The notes: generated from the sequence alone by a model not told the origin. A DNA stretch of 64,000 nt from Chitinophagaceae bacterium (GCA_017307755.1 JAFKGQ010000012.1:310001-374000); one strand, 5' to 3'; positions 51,461 through 61,331 are shown, numbered from the stretch's first letter. Numbers and translations: made by a program.

Positions 51461-54400
51461 CTACGGTTTTTTTGCCGGTGTGGAGTAGGGGGGATGTTCG
51501 ACTACGGGCGCCGGCTCTTGTTCCAGTAAGCGCAGACATTCCTGTACAGCTTTTGTCAGCTGCGGATCTATGCCCTTGGAGAGAGAGACGGCATCGAGCT
51601 TCTGTTCAACATCGGGAGCTACTCCTTCGTTCTCCGCGATCCATTTATGTTGCAGGGGGTCGAATACGGCGTTATCCGGTGCGGTCATAGCCCCTCCATC
51701 GACAAAAGAATAGTGTACGGAAGATTTTACCAATCCTCCCCAGGTGCGCGTGCCGATGAGCGGCCCTACTTTCTGGTGTCTGAAAGCCCAGGGGAAGAAA
51801 TCTCCTCCGGAGCCGGCCAGTTCGTTGATCAATAGCACTTTTGGTCCCAGTATACCCGCGGGCAGACGAAAGGCCCTGCCTTCCGGTACTTCATTGGTGA
51901 TGGCCGCGCGAAGACGTCGTACCATCAGATCGACCATATAATCATCCAGTGACCCTCCGCCGTTGAATCGCTCGTCGATGACGGCGCCTTCCTTGTCCTG
52001 CTGGGCGAAGAAATACCTGTTGAAACTGACGAACCCGGGGCCGCCCGTGTTGGGCACCCACACATAACCCAATTTGCCATGGGAGAGTTCGTCCACTTTT
52101 CTCCTGTTGTCCTCGACCCAGCCCCGCTGCCGCAGGGCGTTTTCATTTTGAATAGGTTCGATACGGATGGCCCAGGCCCCTTCAGGGGAAGGCTGGTGAC
52201 TGATGGTAAGAACGGTTTGCATGCCGGCCTTTCCATCCAGCAGTTGATAGGGATCCATGTCCGCTGTGAGGTTTGTTCCATCGACGGAGAGGATAAAATC
52301 CCCTTCCGACACTTTTAGATCGGGCTGGGCCAGGGGCGCTGATAATCCGGGGTTCCAGCTCTCGGTGGTATAGATCCTTTTTATCTGCCATCTGCCTTGC
52401 TTTTGTACAAGGTCGGCTCCCAGCACGCCTGTCCGTAAAGTATCGAGGGCGGGGAAATCACCGCCAAAAACAAAGCTATGTCCCACGGACAACTCTCCGC
52501 CCATTTGATCGAGGAGCCAGGTGAGGTCGCTGCGATGTCTTATGAAGGGTGTTTGCGGGGAATAATAATCCCATACTTCCTGCCAGTCCCTGCCGTGATG
52601 CGATGGGTCATAAAAATAGTCACGTTCATATCTCCACGCTTCTGTAAAGATCTGTCGCCATTCCTCCAGTCTGTTCAACTCCATGCGTATATTCACTGTG
52701 ACGGCGCCTTCCGCAGGGCTGGGGGGCTTTGCGGTGGAAACCACCTTCCAACTGCCTGCCGAACGCAACAGGATCTTTTCTCCATTGGAGGATACGGAGG
52801 CCGCGGAAACATTTTTTGCAAATTCATCAAATTTCTTTCCTTCCAGCGTAAACTTGCTCAGAGTTTGGTCTGTCCGGATAAACAGTGACCCTTTGGGTCC
52901 GCTGATCAGCAGATCGTAGTCTGCGATGGGGATGGGCAAGGCAATGATACGGCGGTCGAGGTGGTCCCAGTCGATGAGGACAGTTTTCCCGTCGGCAGAG
53001 TCTTTCTTTTTTGATATGGTGTCCTTCTTTTTGGTTGCGGTATCGGGCTCTTCGTCGCTTTTCAATGGAAAGGGTGCGGGATCATTTGCCCGCAGCACGG
53101 CGACGTAGGCGCCAAAGGTCGGTTTTGCCGCGATGGCACTGGTGTTGGCCCATCCTGAGCCAAGGGCAAGATCCGTGCTGGCCAGGAAGTACAGATGATG
53201 GCCGTCCCTGTCCCAGGCGGGCGAAGCAGCATCCGCCATAGGGTCGCTCAATGCGTAGGTCTTTCCTGCCGTCAGTGACCAGAGGGTGATCCTTCTGAAA
53301 TTATTTGGAGCGGTTTTGGAATAGGCGAGCCATTTGGAGTCAGGCGACCAGTTCAGGTCCATGCTGCCTCTTTCTATATTGGCGCCTCCCACGTCCGCTG
53401 TACTCACTTTGCCTGAGCCCAGCTCAACGACCCTTACCCTTACAGCATTGTCTACAAAAGCAATGTATTTACCGTCCGGTGACCAGGCAGGCTCCCAGGC
53501 CATTTTTGATTCTCCGATGGATATCTTGCGCGGGGCGCCCTTGCCTTCCTGGTCCGTCAGGTACAAGGCATAGGTCCCTTCCTTGTCGGAGAACCAGGCT
53601 ATCTGCCGGCCATCCGGCGACCACAGCGGTTGTCTGTCGGCTGCACCAGAGCTATTGGTAAGATTGCGGGAATTGCCATTCTCCACCGGTACCGTGAAGA
53701 TCTCGCCTCTTGCTTCCAGCAGGATCCTTTTGCCTGTGGGGGAGAGGGATGCATTTACCGCGCGGCTGGTGACATTTTCCCAATGCGATTCCGCCCAGGG
53801 GAAGTCGCCATGAACGGTGATGTTTATCTGCCGGCTCTTGCCGGTGGCAGGGTCCAGGAGATAAATATAGCCTTCCTGCTCATACGCCAATTCCTTCCCA
53901 TTGCCTGTGAGCCATTTGATATCGCCTTTTGTCGAGGTGGTAATTTGTTTTAGCGCTCCATTTTGTGTGTCATACATCCAGACATTCATGATAAAATCCC
54001 TGTCGGAAAGAAAATAGATATTGTCATTCATCCAAACGGGATGAAGGTCCATCGTGCGTGCGTTAGGGATGGATTGTTCGGCCAGGGTACCCAGGTCCAT
54101 GATCTGTAAAGGCGTATTTTGTCCGCCGCGATAATGGCGCCACTCGCTGTCCCAGCGACCGACGCGATCCAGCACTATCTTTTTGCCGTCGGGAGATACG
54201 GATGCGTCAAAGCCCCAGGGTGCGGGCAGCTGGGTTGATGGACCGCCCGCGACGGGTACGGACCAAAGCCTGGCATACCCGACGGGCGCCGTTTCCCGGG
54301 TAGAGGTATATATAATATTTTTCCCATCGGGCGTCCATCCGCGAACGTTCGATCCGGCCGGATACCAGGTCAACCTGGTTGGGGCGCCTCCTTCTGCGGG

Positions 54401-54685
54401 AACGACGTATACGGCAGCTACACCCGATCGATTGGAAGTAAAGGCGATCCACCGGCCGTCAGGTGAGAAATGAGGATCGCTTTCCACGGCTGCCGTGCTG
54501 GTGATACGTCTGGCTTCTCCTCCATTTTTATCCACTACCCAGATGTCCCCTCCATAAACAAACGCCAGCTGTGCGGCGTTGAGATTGGGTTGGCGCAACA
54601 GACGCGTACCCTGGGCGTCGAGATGGGCCCCGGAGCCAATAAATAACAGCAATACAATTAGTCTTTGAATGGTCTTAACGGACAT
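51461..54685 (-). CDS. tricorn-like S41 protease with N-terminal beta-propellers
   Basis: 1074 residues with a signal peptide (about 1-25, ending LDAQ). Many propeller strands of the TolB/PD40 type follow (DPHFSPDGRWIAFTSN, ASVSPDGKKIVLDR, QPLWSPDGRQIAWFSD), giving two propeller-like regions as in tricorn. A helical bundle plus PDZ domain (about 690-860; SEGDFILSVDGTNL) leads to the S41 catalytic region with FVSFNRYFFAQQDKEG and the nucleophile S959 in NELAGSGGDFFPW. Size matches tricorn homologues. The signal peptide places it in the periplasm, where it would degrade peptides. It ends three bases from the hxlR stop. Confidence 0.9.
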   Translation of the reverse strand: MSVKTIQRLIVLLLFIGSGAHLDAQGTRLLRQPNLNAAQLAFVYGGDIWVVDKNGGEARRITSTAAVESDPHFSPDGRWIAFTSNRSGVAAVYVVPAEGGAPTRLTWYPAGSNVRGWTPDGKNIIYTSTRETAPVGYARLWSVPVAGGPSTQLPAPWGFDASVSPDGKKIVLDRVGRWDSEWRHYRGGQNTPLQIMDLGTLAEQSIPNARTMDLHPVWMNDNIYFLSDRDFIMNVWMYDTQNGALKQITTSTKGDIKWLTGNGKELAYEQEGYIYLLDPATGKSRQINITVHGDFPWAESHWENVTSRAVNASLSPTGKRILLEARGEIFTVPVENGNSRNLTNSSGAADRQPLWSPDGRQIAWFSDKEGTYALYLTDQEGKGAPRKISIGESKMAWEPAWSPDGKYIAFVDNAVRVRVVELGSGKVSTADVGGANIERGSMDLNWSPDSKWLAYSKTAPNNFRRITLWSLTAGKTYALSDPMADAASPAWDRDGHHLYFLASTDLALGSGWANTSAIAAKPTFGAYVAVLRANDPAPFPLKSDEEPDTATKKKDTISKKKDSADGKTVLIDWDHLDRRIIALPIPIADYDLLISGPKGSLFIRTDQTLSKFTLEGKKFDEFAKNVSAASVSSNGEKILLRSAGSWKVVSTAKPPSPAEGAVTVNIRMELNRLEEWRQIFTEAWRYERDYFYDPSHHGRDWQEVWDYYSPQTPFIRHRSDLTWLLDQMGGELSVGHSFVFGGDFPALDTLRTGVLGADLVQKQGRWQIKRIYTTESWNPGLSAPLAQPDLKVSEGDFILSVDGTNLTADMDPYQLLDGKAGMQTVLTISHQPSPEGAWAIRIEPIQNENALRQRGWVEDNRRKVDELSHGKLGYVWVPNTGGPGFVSFNRYFFAQQDKEGAVIDERFNGGGSLDDYMVDLMVRRLRAAITNEVPEGRAFRLPAGILGPKVLLINELAGSGGDFFPWAFRHQKVGPLIGTRTWGGLVKSSVHYSFVDGGAMTAPDNAVFDPLQHKWIAENEGVAPDVEQKLDAVSLSKGIDPQLTKAVQECLRLLEQEPAPVVEHPPYSTPAKKP

Positions 54686-54789
54686 ACATAAGGGATTTTA
54701 GGTTGTAATGGGAGGTATATAAATATATGGATTATTGATCAAAGCGGAACACCCGGTGTATCGTAAGCGAACAAATGAGTGTGTTGATT

Positions 54790-54821
54790 TTTGTTGTAAA
54801 TAATTGATTATTATTGTTTTG
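54790..54821 (+). promoter_or_regulatory. possible promoter of the FtsX-type permease
   Basis: TTTG (54790-54793) and TTGTTTTG (54814-54821; one base off TAnnTTTG) are 20 bases apart, 33 bases before the ATG. The rest of the 169-base divergent gap shows nothing else. Confidence 0.35.
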
Positions 54822-54854
54822 AAAAAAAGGCATCCTGTTGGTGGCGTTTATTTT

Positions 54855-57224
54855 ATGCTAAAGACATATTTAAAGACCGCCTGGCGGAATATCGCCCGGA
54901 CACCGGGATACAGCACGTTGAATATCCTTGGCCTGGCCATTGGCATGGGCGTGGCGCTTCTTATAGGGTTGTGGGTGTACGATCAATATTCTTATGACAG
55001 GAGCCTGCCCGACTATGGGCGGTTATACCGTGTCCAGCGGAACTTTTACAGTAATGGAGATACGCTGACCTTTCGGAGCACTTCCCTGCGGTTGGGGGAT
55101 GTGCTGCGCAGCCAGGTGCCGGAGATCGAGTATGTCGCCGAAGGCGATTATATGTATCCTCATGGGTTAATGGTGGGAGATAAGAAATTGTATATCGATG
55201 GCGGTATAGTGGGCGGTGATTTTCTAAAAATGTTCCAGTACCCGCTGGTGCAGGGTAATGTCGGCAGCGTGTTGAAAGATGCTTATTCCATCGTGCTTAC
55301 CCAATCCACGGCCATTGCCCTTTTTGGCAACGAGGACCCCATTAATAAGACTGTTCGTTTTGACAATAAAAATGATCTGAAGGTTACAGGGATATTAAAG
55401 GACCTGCCTGCCAACTCATCTTTTAATTTCAACTTTCTTATTCCTTTTAGTTACCTGGACCAGACGGATCCCGGTACCAGGGAAAACAGGGCAGGCAGCT
55501 TTGGGAATAATGGTTATCAGACGTTCGTGAAATTGAAGCCCGGCGTGGAATATGATAAGGTCTATCCCAAGATCAGGAATATCGAGCATACGGAAACCAA
55601 CAATACGAATGCCATGCTGTCCTATGTGACGCTGCAGCCGTTGGTGCGCTGGCACCTGTATTCCATTTACAAAAACGGCCAGGACACGGCAGGTTTCCTG
55701 GAATATGTGCGAATGTTCTCTATCATTGGTCTGCTGGTATTGCTGATCGCCTGTATCAATTTTATCAACCTGACTACTGCGCGGAGTGAGAAAAGGGCCA
55801 GGGAGGTGGGGGTGCGGAAAGCCATCGGCTCCCAACGGAAGGACCTGATCTTCCAATTCCTTTTGGAATCCTTTTTGTTAACCCTTATTTCCTTTTTCTT
55901 TTCGCTGGTGTTGGTACAGATAGGGCTGTCGCCATTCAATGCTCTGACAGGCAGTAAGATCATCATCCCTTTTTCAAATATAGGTTTTTGGGTACTCGCG
56001 TTGACCTGCGTTGTCATAACGGCGCTGATCGCGGGCAGCAGACCGGCCTTTTATCTTTCTTCTTTCCAGCCTGTGAAAGTATTGAAGGGGAATATACAGA
56101 TCGGCAAGACGGCATCCCTGCCGAGAAAAATACTGGTAGTGCTGCAGTTTACCTGCTCCGTCGCTTTTATCATCAGCACGATCATCGTTTACCGGCAGAT
56201 CCAATATGCCAAGGACAGGTCGAGTGGATATGATCTCAACAGACTGATGACGACCTATAGCAACGTCGACCTTGAAAAGAACTTCACGGCGCTTAAAAAT
56301 GAATTGATCCAAAAGGGCATTGCATCGACGGTCACTTCGTCTTCCAGCCCCGCCACCGACATCTTTTGGCATACAGACATCGGCTGGCCCGGAAAATCCG
56401 CCGGCGCGACCATTGAAATGGGTGCGATCCGGACCACCGAAGATTATTTCAGCACATTGGGGATGACGTTGAAGGAGGGACGGAATTTCACCGGCAGGGA
56501 CGATTCCACCAGCGTCATATTTAATGAGGCGGCCATCAGCCGAATGCGGCTTAAAAACCCCATCAGCCAGGTGATAACCTGGGGAGATAGCAAATTCAGG
56601 ATCGTTGGTGTCGTCAAAGACGCGTTGATGCTGTCCCCTTTTTCGCATCCCGACCCCACGATGTTCGTTTGCGGCCGGCAGGTGCAGGGCGTCGTAATGT
56701 ATCGTCTGGCGCCCCATATAAAGACACAGGAGGCCTTGACGCAGCTGACGGCTATTTTTAATAAATATAGTCCTTCGTTCCCCTACAAATATGAATTCGA
56801 GGATCGGTCCTATGCTAATAAATTTTTCCAGGAAGCGCTGATCGGGAAACTCTCCGGTCTGTTCGCGGGTCTTGCCATCTTCATCTCCTGTCTGGGATTG
56901 TTTGGTCTGTCCGCTTATGTCGCTGAAAGACGGACAAAAGAGATCGGCATCCGGAAAGTCCTGGGTGCATCGGGAGCACAGATATGGCTAATGCTTTCCA
57001 AAGACTTTCTGTTGTTGGTGATCCTCAGCTGTGTCCTGGCATCGCCCCTGGCTTTTTATTTTCTTGACGGCTGGCTGGCTAAATATGACTATCGTATCAG
57101 CATCGGTGCAGGTGTCTTTATCATGGCCGCCGTGATGGCGGTGGCGCTGACCCTTGTCACCATTAGCTTTCAGGCGATCAGGGCGGCTGCGGCCAACCCG
57201 GTGGACAAGCTGAGGTCGGAGTAA
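54855..57224 (+). CDS. MacB/FtsX-type ABC permease without adjacent ATPase
   Basis: 789 residues. One N-terminal helix (LNILGLAIGMGVALLIGLWV), a periplasmic MacB-type domain (about 50-245), and two FtsX cores, each with the coupling helix pattern: RAREVGVRKAIGSQRKDLIFQ and RRTKEIGIRKVLGASGAQIW. About eight membrane segments in total, typical of the many 800-residue Bacteroidota permeases. Such proteins work with a LolD/MacB-like ATPase in exporting or mechanically driving substrates; none is encoded beside it. The ATG at 54855 is chosen (MLKTYLKTAWRNI is the usual start of the family). Confidence 0.88.
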   Translation: MLKTYLKTAWRNIARTPGYSTLNILGLAIGMGVALLIGLWVYDQYSYDRSLPDYGRLYRVQRNFYSNGDTLTFRSTSLRLGDVLRSQVPEIEYVAEGDYMYPHGLMVGDKKLYIDGGIVGGDFLKMFQYPLVQGNVGSVLKDAYSIVLTQSTAIALFGNEDPINKTVRFDNKNDLKVTGILKDLPANSSFNFNFLIPFSYLDQTDPGTRENRAGSFGNNGYQTFVKLKPGVEYDKVYPKIRNIEHTETNNTNAMLSYVTLQPLVRWHLYSIYKNGQDTAGFLEYVRMFSIIGLLVLLIACINFINLTTARSEKRAREVGVRKAIGSQRKDLIFQFLLESFLLTLISFFFSLVLVQIGLSPFNALTGSKIIIPFSNIGFWVLALTCVVITALIAGSRPAFYLSSFQPVKVLKGNIQIGKTASLPRKILVVLQFTCSVAFIISTIIVYRQIQYAKDRSSGYDLNRLMTTYSNVDLEKNFTALKNELIQKGIASTVTSSSSPATDIFWHTDIGWPGKSAGATIEMGAIRTTEDYFSTLGMTLKEGRNFTGRDDSTSVIFNEAAISRMRLKNPISQVITWGDSKFRIVGVVKDALMLSPFSHPDPTMFVCGRQVQGVVMYRLAPHIKTQEALTQLTAIFNKYSPSFPYKYEFEDRSYANKFFQEALIGKLSGLFAGLAIFISCLGLFGLSAYVAERRTKEIGIRKVLGASGAQIWLMLSKDFLLLVILSCVLASPLAFYFLDGWLAKYDYRISIGAGVFIMAAVMAVALTLVTISFQAIRAAAANPVDKLRSE

Positions 57225-57248
57225 ATATTACTTTGTATATTTAGCGCA

Positions 57249-58532
57249 GTGACGAATACTGCACGATATACAAAGAACTCTACCGAGATCCTGGCCGGGA
57301 TCTCCACCTTTCTGGCCGCCAGCTATATCATCGTTGTAAACCCTTCCATCCTCAGCCAGGCGGGTATGCCTTTTTCCGCCGTATTGACGGCTACAGTGCT
57401 GGTGTCCTGTTTTAGCAGCCTGATGATGGGACTCTATGCCGGCAACCCAATCCTGGTGGCGCCGGGCATGGGGTTGAATGCCTTCTTTACCTTCTCGGCC
57501 GTCATCGGGATGAAAGTGCCCTGGCCGGTGGCGCTGGGCGCCGTCTTTTGGAGCGGTATCATCTTTTTGCTCTTATCGGTCTTCAATATACGCACATATA
57601 TCGTTCGTGCTATCCCCCGGCCGCTGAGGTACGCCATTGCAGCCGGCATCGGGCTTTTTATAACATTGATAGGGCTGGTGAACGCCCGTTTTATCATTGC
57701 CAGTCCTGCTACCATTGTAGGCATCGGCAAGCTAACGCCGGCCTTGTTGACATTTTTGGCGGGGCTGCTGGTCACGGCGGGGCTGGTGTTGAAAAAAGTA
57801 AAAGGGGGTATCCTGTTGGGGATCCTTATAACGACGCTGCTGGCGTGGCCGTTGGGTCGATGGTGGGGGACGGAGGCGCTTGTCACGGGGCATGGGATTA
57901 TGGCTGCTCCGGATCTTAGTCTGCTGTTCAGGCTGGACCTGGTGCATTCCCTGCGATGGTCGGTGGCGCCTGTAATTTTTGCCTTTGTGTTTACGGATAT
58001 GTTTGACAGCCTCTCCACTTTTGTAGGTCTGGCGGAAGCGGCCGAGCTGCTGGATGAGCATGGCGAGCCGCGGCATATACGGCGTTCGCTGATCACGGAT
58101 GCCGTAGCGACTACGCTGGCGGGGCTTGTAGGTTCCAGCCCCGGTACGGCCTATATCGAGTCGGCTGTGGGGATCGAGACAGGAGGACGCAGGGGACTCA
58201 CGGCGGTGACGGCGGGGCTGTTGTTCCTGCCATTTTTGTTCCTGGCCCCTCTTTTATCCATGGTGCCTGCCATTGCCACGGCCCCGGCATTGGTATTGGT
58301 GGGTGTGTTTATGATCCGTCCGGTGGTGAAGATCGACTGGCTGCGGCTGGATGAAGCCATTCCTGCCTTTCTGGCCATGGTACTGATACCTTTTACTTAT
58401 TCCATCACCCAGGGTATTACCTGGGGTTTTCTTGCCTGGACGGTCATGCAACTGCTGGCCGGAGGAGGACGTACGATCAGCCCTGCATTATGGGTGATCG
58501 ATATTTTCTGTGTTTTGGCGTTAATGTTATAA
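57249..58532 (+). CDS. NCS2/AzgA-type nucleobase permease
   Basis: 427 residues, about 12-14 membrane segments. The opening NSTEILAGISTFLAASYIIVVNPSIL (partly given) with SQAGMP, NPILVAPGMGLNAFFTFS and FTDMFDSLSTFVGLAEAAEL are landmarks of the AzgA branch, which takes up adenine, guanine or hypoxanthine by proton symport. The start is GTG. It lies 24 bases after the FtsX-type permease and 3 bases before an exported nucleosidase, which could supply free purine base in the periplasm. The late GSSPGTAYIESAVGIETGGRRGLTAV loop is intact. Confidence 0.9.
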   Translation: MTNTARYTKNSTEILAGISTFLAASYIIVVNPSILSQAGMPFSAVLTATVLVSCFSSLMMGLYAGNPILVAPGMGLNAFFTFSAVIGMKVPWPVALGAVFWSGIIFLLLSVFNIRTYIVRAIPRPLRYAIAAGIGLFITLIGLVNARFIIASPATIVGIGKLTPALLTFLAGLLVTAGLVLKKVKGGILLGILITTLLAWPLGRWWGTEALVTGHGIMAAPDLSLLFRLDLVHSLRWSVAPVIFAFVFTDMFDSLSTFVGLAEAAELLDEHGEPRHIRRSLITDAVATTLAGLVGSSPGTAYIESAVGIETGGRRGLTAVTAGLLFLPFLFLAPLLSMVPAIATAPALVLVGVFMIRPVVKIDWLRLDEAIPAFLAMVLIPFTYSITQGITWGFLAWTVMQLLAGGGRTISPALWVIDIFCVLALML

Positions 58533-58535
58533 AAT

Positions 58536-59348
58536 ATGAGGAAAGCTTTTTGCTTATTGTCGGCGGTATTGCTCTTTACTGGTGCAGGTTATGCGCAGGT
58601 GACGGGGATACTTGGGGCCTTTGGGGATGAGACGGCGCTTGTATTGACACAGGTGCGAGAGAAAAAAGAGGTCGTTATACAACAGATACATTTTACACAA
58701 GGGTTGTTGAGGGGACGTCCCGTGGTGGTGGCTCTTTCCGGCATCGGTAAGGTGAATGCAGCCATTACCGCCACGTTGATGTTGGAGCATTTTCATCCGT
58801 CGGAGGTCATTTTCACGGGCATTGCAGGAGCCGTGGACCCTGCGCTTGCTCCGGGTGATCTTGTGATCGGTACAGAAGTGGGCTATCATGATTATGGCGC
58901 GTTACATCCGGATAGTCTGGAGCATTGGTGTACCCGCAACCCTATTACAAATGAGCCCAATCCCTTGTATTTCCCTTGTGATACGCGACTGGTGGAGCTG
59001 GCTTATACGGCTTCGCAGAAGACGAAGCTGGAAGGGACGGGGTGGAGGAAGGATAGTGTGATGCCCCTGGTCGTTAAAGGGCGGATCGTCACGGGCGATG
59101 AGTTTATTTCGTCGGAAGCGGCTACGACCTCGCTGTACAGACAGCTGCAGGCGTCTGCCACGGAGATGGAAGGCGGCGCGGTAGCGCAGGCGTGCTGGCA
59201 ACAGGGGGTCCCCTTTGTGGTCATTCGCAGCATGAGCGATAAGGCGGGCAGCAATGCTCATATGGATATGCAGGCCTTTTATCATATAGCCGCGCGTAAC
59301 TCTGCCAACCTGGTGATGAACATGGTGGACATGCTGGTAAAAAAGTAG
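58536..59348 (+). CDS. exported MTA/SAH nucleosidase-like (PNP-UDP) enzyme
   Basis: 270 residues with a signal peptide (MRKAFCLLSAVLLFTGAGYAQ). The PNP/UDP-phosphorylase fold appears as VTGILGAFGDETALVL, VVVALSGIGKVNAAITATLM, FTGIAGAVDPALAPGDLVIG, ATEMEGGAVAQACWQ and RSMSDKAG, where the Glu of MEGG and the Asp of SD are the usual ribose-binding and catalytic acid residues. MTA/SAH nucleosidases cleave adenine from thioadenosine or other nucleosides. This one is exported, unlike the cytoplasmic MtnN. Together with the purine permease it may release and import nucleobases. The reaction on a specific nucleoside is not proven. Confidence 0.83.
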   Translation: MRKAFCLLSAVLLFTGAGYAQVTGILGAFGDETALVLTQVREKKEVVIQQIHFTQGLLRGRPVVVALSGIGKVNAAITATLMLEHFHPSEVIFTGIAGAVDPALAPGDLVIGTEVGYHDYGALHPDSLEHWCTRNPITNEPNPLYFPCDTRLVELAYTASQKTKLEGTGWRKDSVMPLVVKGRIVTGDEFISSEAATTSLYRQLQASATEMEGGAVAQACWQQGVPFVVIRSMSDKAGSNAHMDMQAFYHIAARNSANLVMNMVDMLVKK

Positions 59349-59372
59349 TATTTTTAGTCAAACGACTGTCTC

Positions 59373-60638
59373 ATGAGCTTAAAACGAAGATCTTTTATCC
59401 GTCTGACGGCGGGTAGTGCGGCTGCGGGCGCCGTAATTTTTCATGTTTTTTCATCATTTACAAAAAGGGGGTTGGAGGATCTACGCCCCATGATGGACGA
59501 TGTGGCCCCTATTACTTTAGAGGAGCGGTTATCCCGTATTCAGAAGGCCCAGCGGCTGATGGCGGAGAATAAGATCGAGGCCCTGATCCTGGACACGGGC
59601 ACTTCCATGCAATATTTTACGGGTGTCGGCTGGTGGCCCAGCGAAAGGACGATGGTAGCCATTATCCCGGCGAAGGGCGAGATAAAGTATGTCGGCCCGG
59701 CCTTTGAGGCTCAGCGGCTGCATGAACTGATAAAGATCGGTACGGACCTGCGGGTCTGGGAGGAGCATGAAAGCCCGTACAAACAGATAGCGTTGGCGCT
59801 AAAGGACATGGGTATCCGCACCGGTAACATCGGGATAGAAGAGCGGGTGCGGTTCTTTATATTCGATGGGATCAGAAAAGAGGCTGCTCATCTTAATTAT
59901 GTCAGCGGGGACCCTGTCACCATGTCCTGCAGGCTGATAAAATCCCCTGCCGAGATCGCTCTGATGAAGAAAGCCAATGATATCACCATTGCCGCTTACA
60001 AGGCGGGAGTGGCTCTTTTGCATGAGGGGATGACGCCTGCTGATTTTGGCGCTATCACGGCGGATGCGCATTCCAGGTTGGGGGCGGATGGGGAGATCGG
60101 GGTAAACTTCGGGCAGGCATCGGCCTTTCCTCACGGGAGTATTCAGCCGCAGCATCTGAAGAAGGGGGATATCGTGCTGATGGATGGGGGGTGTAAGGTA
60201 CAGGGGTATTCTTCGGATATCAGCCGGACCGTTGTTTTTGGTGCGGCGCCTACGCAGCGGCAGCGGGAGGTATGGGACATCGAGAAAAAATCCCAGGCGG
60301 CAGGCTTTGCGGCGGCCCGGCTGGGGGCCCCCTGCGAGAACGTGGATATTGCGGCGCGGAAGGTGTTGACAGACGCGGGGTTTGGTCCTGGGTACAAGAT
60401 ACCGGGCTGTCCCCACCGTACGGGGCATGGCATCGGCATGGATGGTCATGAATGGGGAAATATGGTGTTGGGGAATAAACAACCCCTGCAAGTGGGTATG
60501 TGTTTTAGCGTAGAACCCACCATTGCCATTTATGGTGAGTTCGGTATACGGCTGGAAGATTGCGCTTATATGACGGAGGATGGTCCCCGGTGGTTTTCGG
60601 AACCCAGTCCGTCCATCGACCAACCTTTTGCGTCGTAA
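59373..60638 (+). CDS. Tat-exported M24-family (Xaa-Pro-type) peptidase
   Basis: 421 residues. The N-terminus MSLKRRSFIRLTAGSAAAG is a Tat signal. The N-terminal creatinase-like domain (about 45-190) precedes a pita-bread fold with complete metal ligands D271, D282, H352, E381 and E395, in LMDGGCKVQGYSSDISRTV, RTGHGIGMDGHE, FSVEPTI and RLEDCAY. It should act as a dinuclear-metal Xaa-Pro aminopeptidase or dipeptidase in the periplasm; non-peptidase relatives exist. It follows the nucleosidase by 24 bases and may be cotranscribed. Confidence 0.88.
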   Translation: MSLKRRSFIRLTAGSAAAGAVIFHVFSSFTKRGLEDLRPMMDDVAPITLEERLSRIQKAQRLMAENKIEALILDTGTSMQYFTGVGWWPSERTMVAIIPAKGEIKYVGPAFEAQRLHELIKIGTDLRVWEEHESPYKQIALALKDMGIRTGNIGIEERVRFFIFDGIRKEAAHLNYVSGDPVTMSCRLIKSPAEIALMKKANDITIAAYKAGVALLHEGMTPADFGAITADAHSRLGADGEIGVNFGQASAFPHGSIQPQHLKKGDIVLMDGGCKVQGYSSDISRTVVFGAAPTQRQREVWDIEKKSQAAGFAAARLGAPCENVDIAARKVLTDAGFGPGYKIPGCPHRTGHGIGMDGHEWGNMVLGNKQPLQVGMCFSVEPTIAIYGEFGIRLEDCAYMTEDGPRWFSEPSPSIDQPFAS

Positions 60639-60646
60639 GCTAAAAA

Positions 60647-60679
60647 TTGACGGAGGGAAGGGCTATGTGAATAAATTTG
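60647..60679 (+). promoter_or_regulatory. Bacteroidota-type promoter of the collagen-like gene
   Basis: TTG (60647-60649) and a perfect TAAATTTG (60672-60679) are 22 bases apart, at the upper end of the allowed spacing. Expected leader is about 30 bases to the ATG at 60717. Confidence 0.6.
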
Positions 60680-60716
60680 CTTAAATTGATTGCCCATCCA
60701 GTTATTCACTGCTAAA

Positions 60717-61331
60717 ATGAGAATGAACATGAAAAGTATATCCCGTCTAGTGACTGTCTTCGCAGTCGCTGTAGCCATGGTAAGTGTTATTTCCTGTAAG
60801 AAAGGCGACACCGGACCTGCAGGGCCGGCGGGGCCTGCGGGACCAACAGGACCACAGGGGCCAGTAGGACCTACCGGGCAGTCCGGCAATGCCAATGTCA
60901 TGACATATGACTATTTCCCGATGAGTAATGGTAATTTCACAGGTGTAGACCTTTCGCAGCCGAAGCCAAATAATGGCATTGAGATCGATTTTAAAGTTCT
61001 TAACGACACGCTGGACAAGTCCGCCTGGTTCGTATACCTCTACCATGATCCCGCCTGGTTTGCCATTCCCGGGGAAAGTCTGTATGATTCCAGCACTTAC
61101 TCCCTTACATATGGATATTCGGATGTTACCGCGCCATTTGATTCGGCCTTTTTTATTATCACCCGGCCTACAGGTCCCGGTGCAGTGTATCACGGATTAA
61201 GGATCGTGCGCGTCCTGCTCAGTAATCTCTTTACCAACAGCACCGGCGGCGGCTCTGGCAACAGGCAAGGCCTTCCGAATATCGACTTCAGGAACTACGA
61301 GGAAGTAAAAAAATATTACCATCTGCAATAA
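60717..61331 (+). CDS. collagen-like lipoprotein
   Basis: 204 residues. Signal with lipobox VISC (Cys about 27, KKG following). Residues about 29-56 are a run of Gly-x-y triplets (GDTGPAGPAGPAGPTGPQGP type, nine repeats), the collagen-like part, which would trimerise. The rest (about 60-204) is a small globular domain without recognised family, ending in RNYEEVKKYYHLQ. The ATG at 60717 is taken from several close ones (60717, 60723, 60729), which give almost the same signal. A terminator follows the stop. Confidence 0.8.
   Translation: MRMNMKSISRLVTVFAVAVAMVSVISCKKGDTGPAGPAGPAGPTGPQGPVGPTGQSGNANVMTYDYFPMSNGNFTGVDLSQPKPNNGIEIDFKVLNDTLDKSAWFVYLYHDPAWFAIPGESLYDSSTYSLTYGYSDVTAPFDSAFFIITRPTGPGAVYHGLRIVRVLLSNLFTNSTGGGSGNRQGLPNIDFRNYEEVKKYYHLQ

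Noticed and set aside
59799..60623. 274-codon minus-strand open frame inside the M24 peptidase gene
   Set aside because: The plus-strand gene has all five metal ligands; the reverse frame has no recognisable feature.
60747..61193. Minus-strand open frame with Pro/Gly-like repeats opposite the collagen-like gene
   Set aside because: It mirrors the Gly-x-y coding repeat on the plus strand, where a lipobox, promoter and terminator support the real gene.
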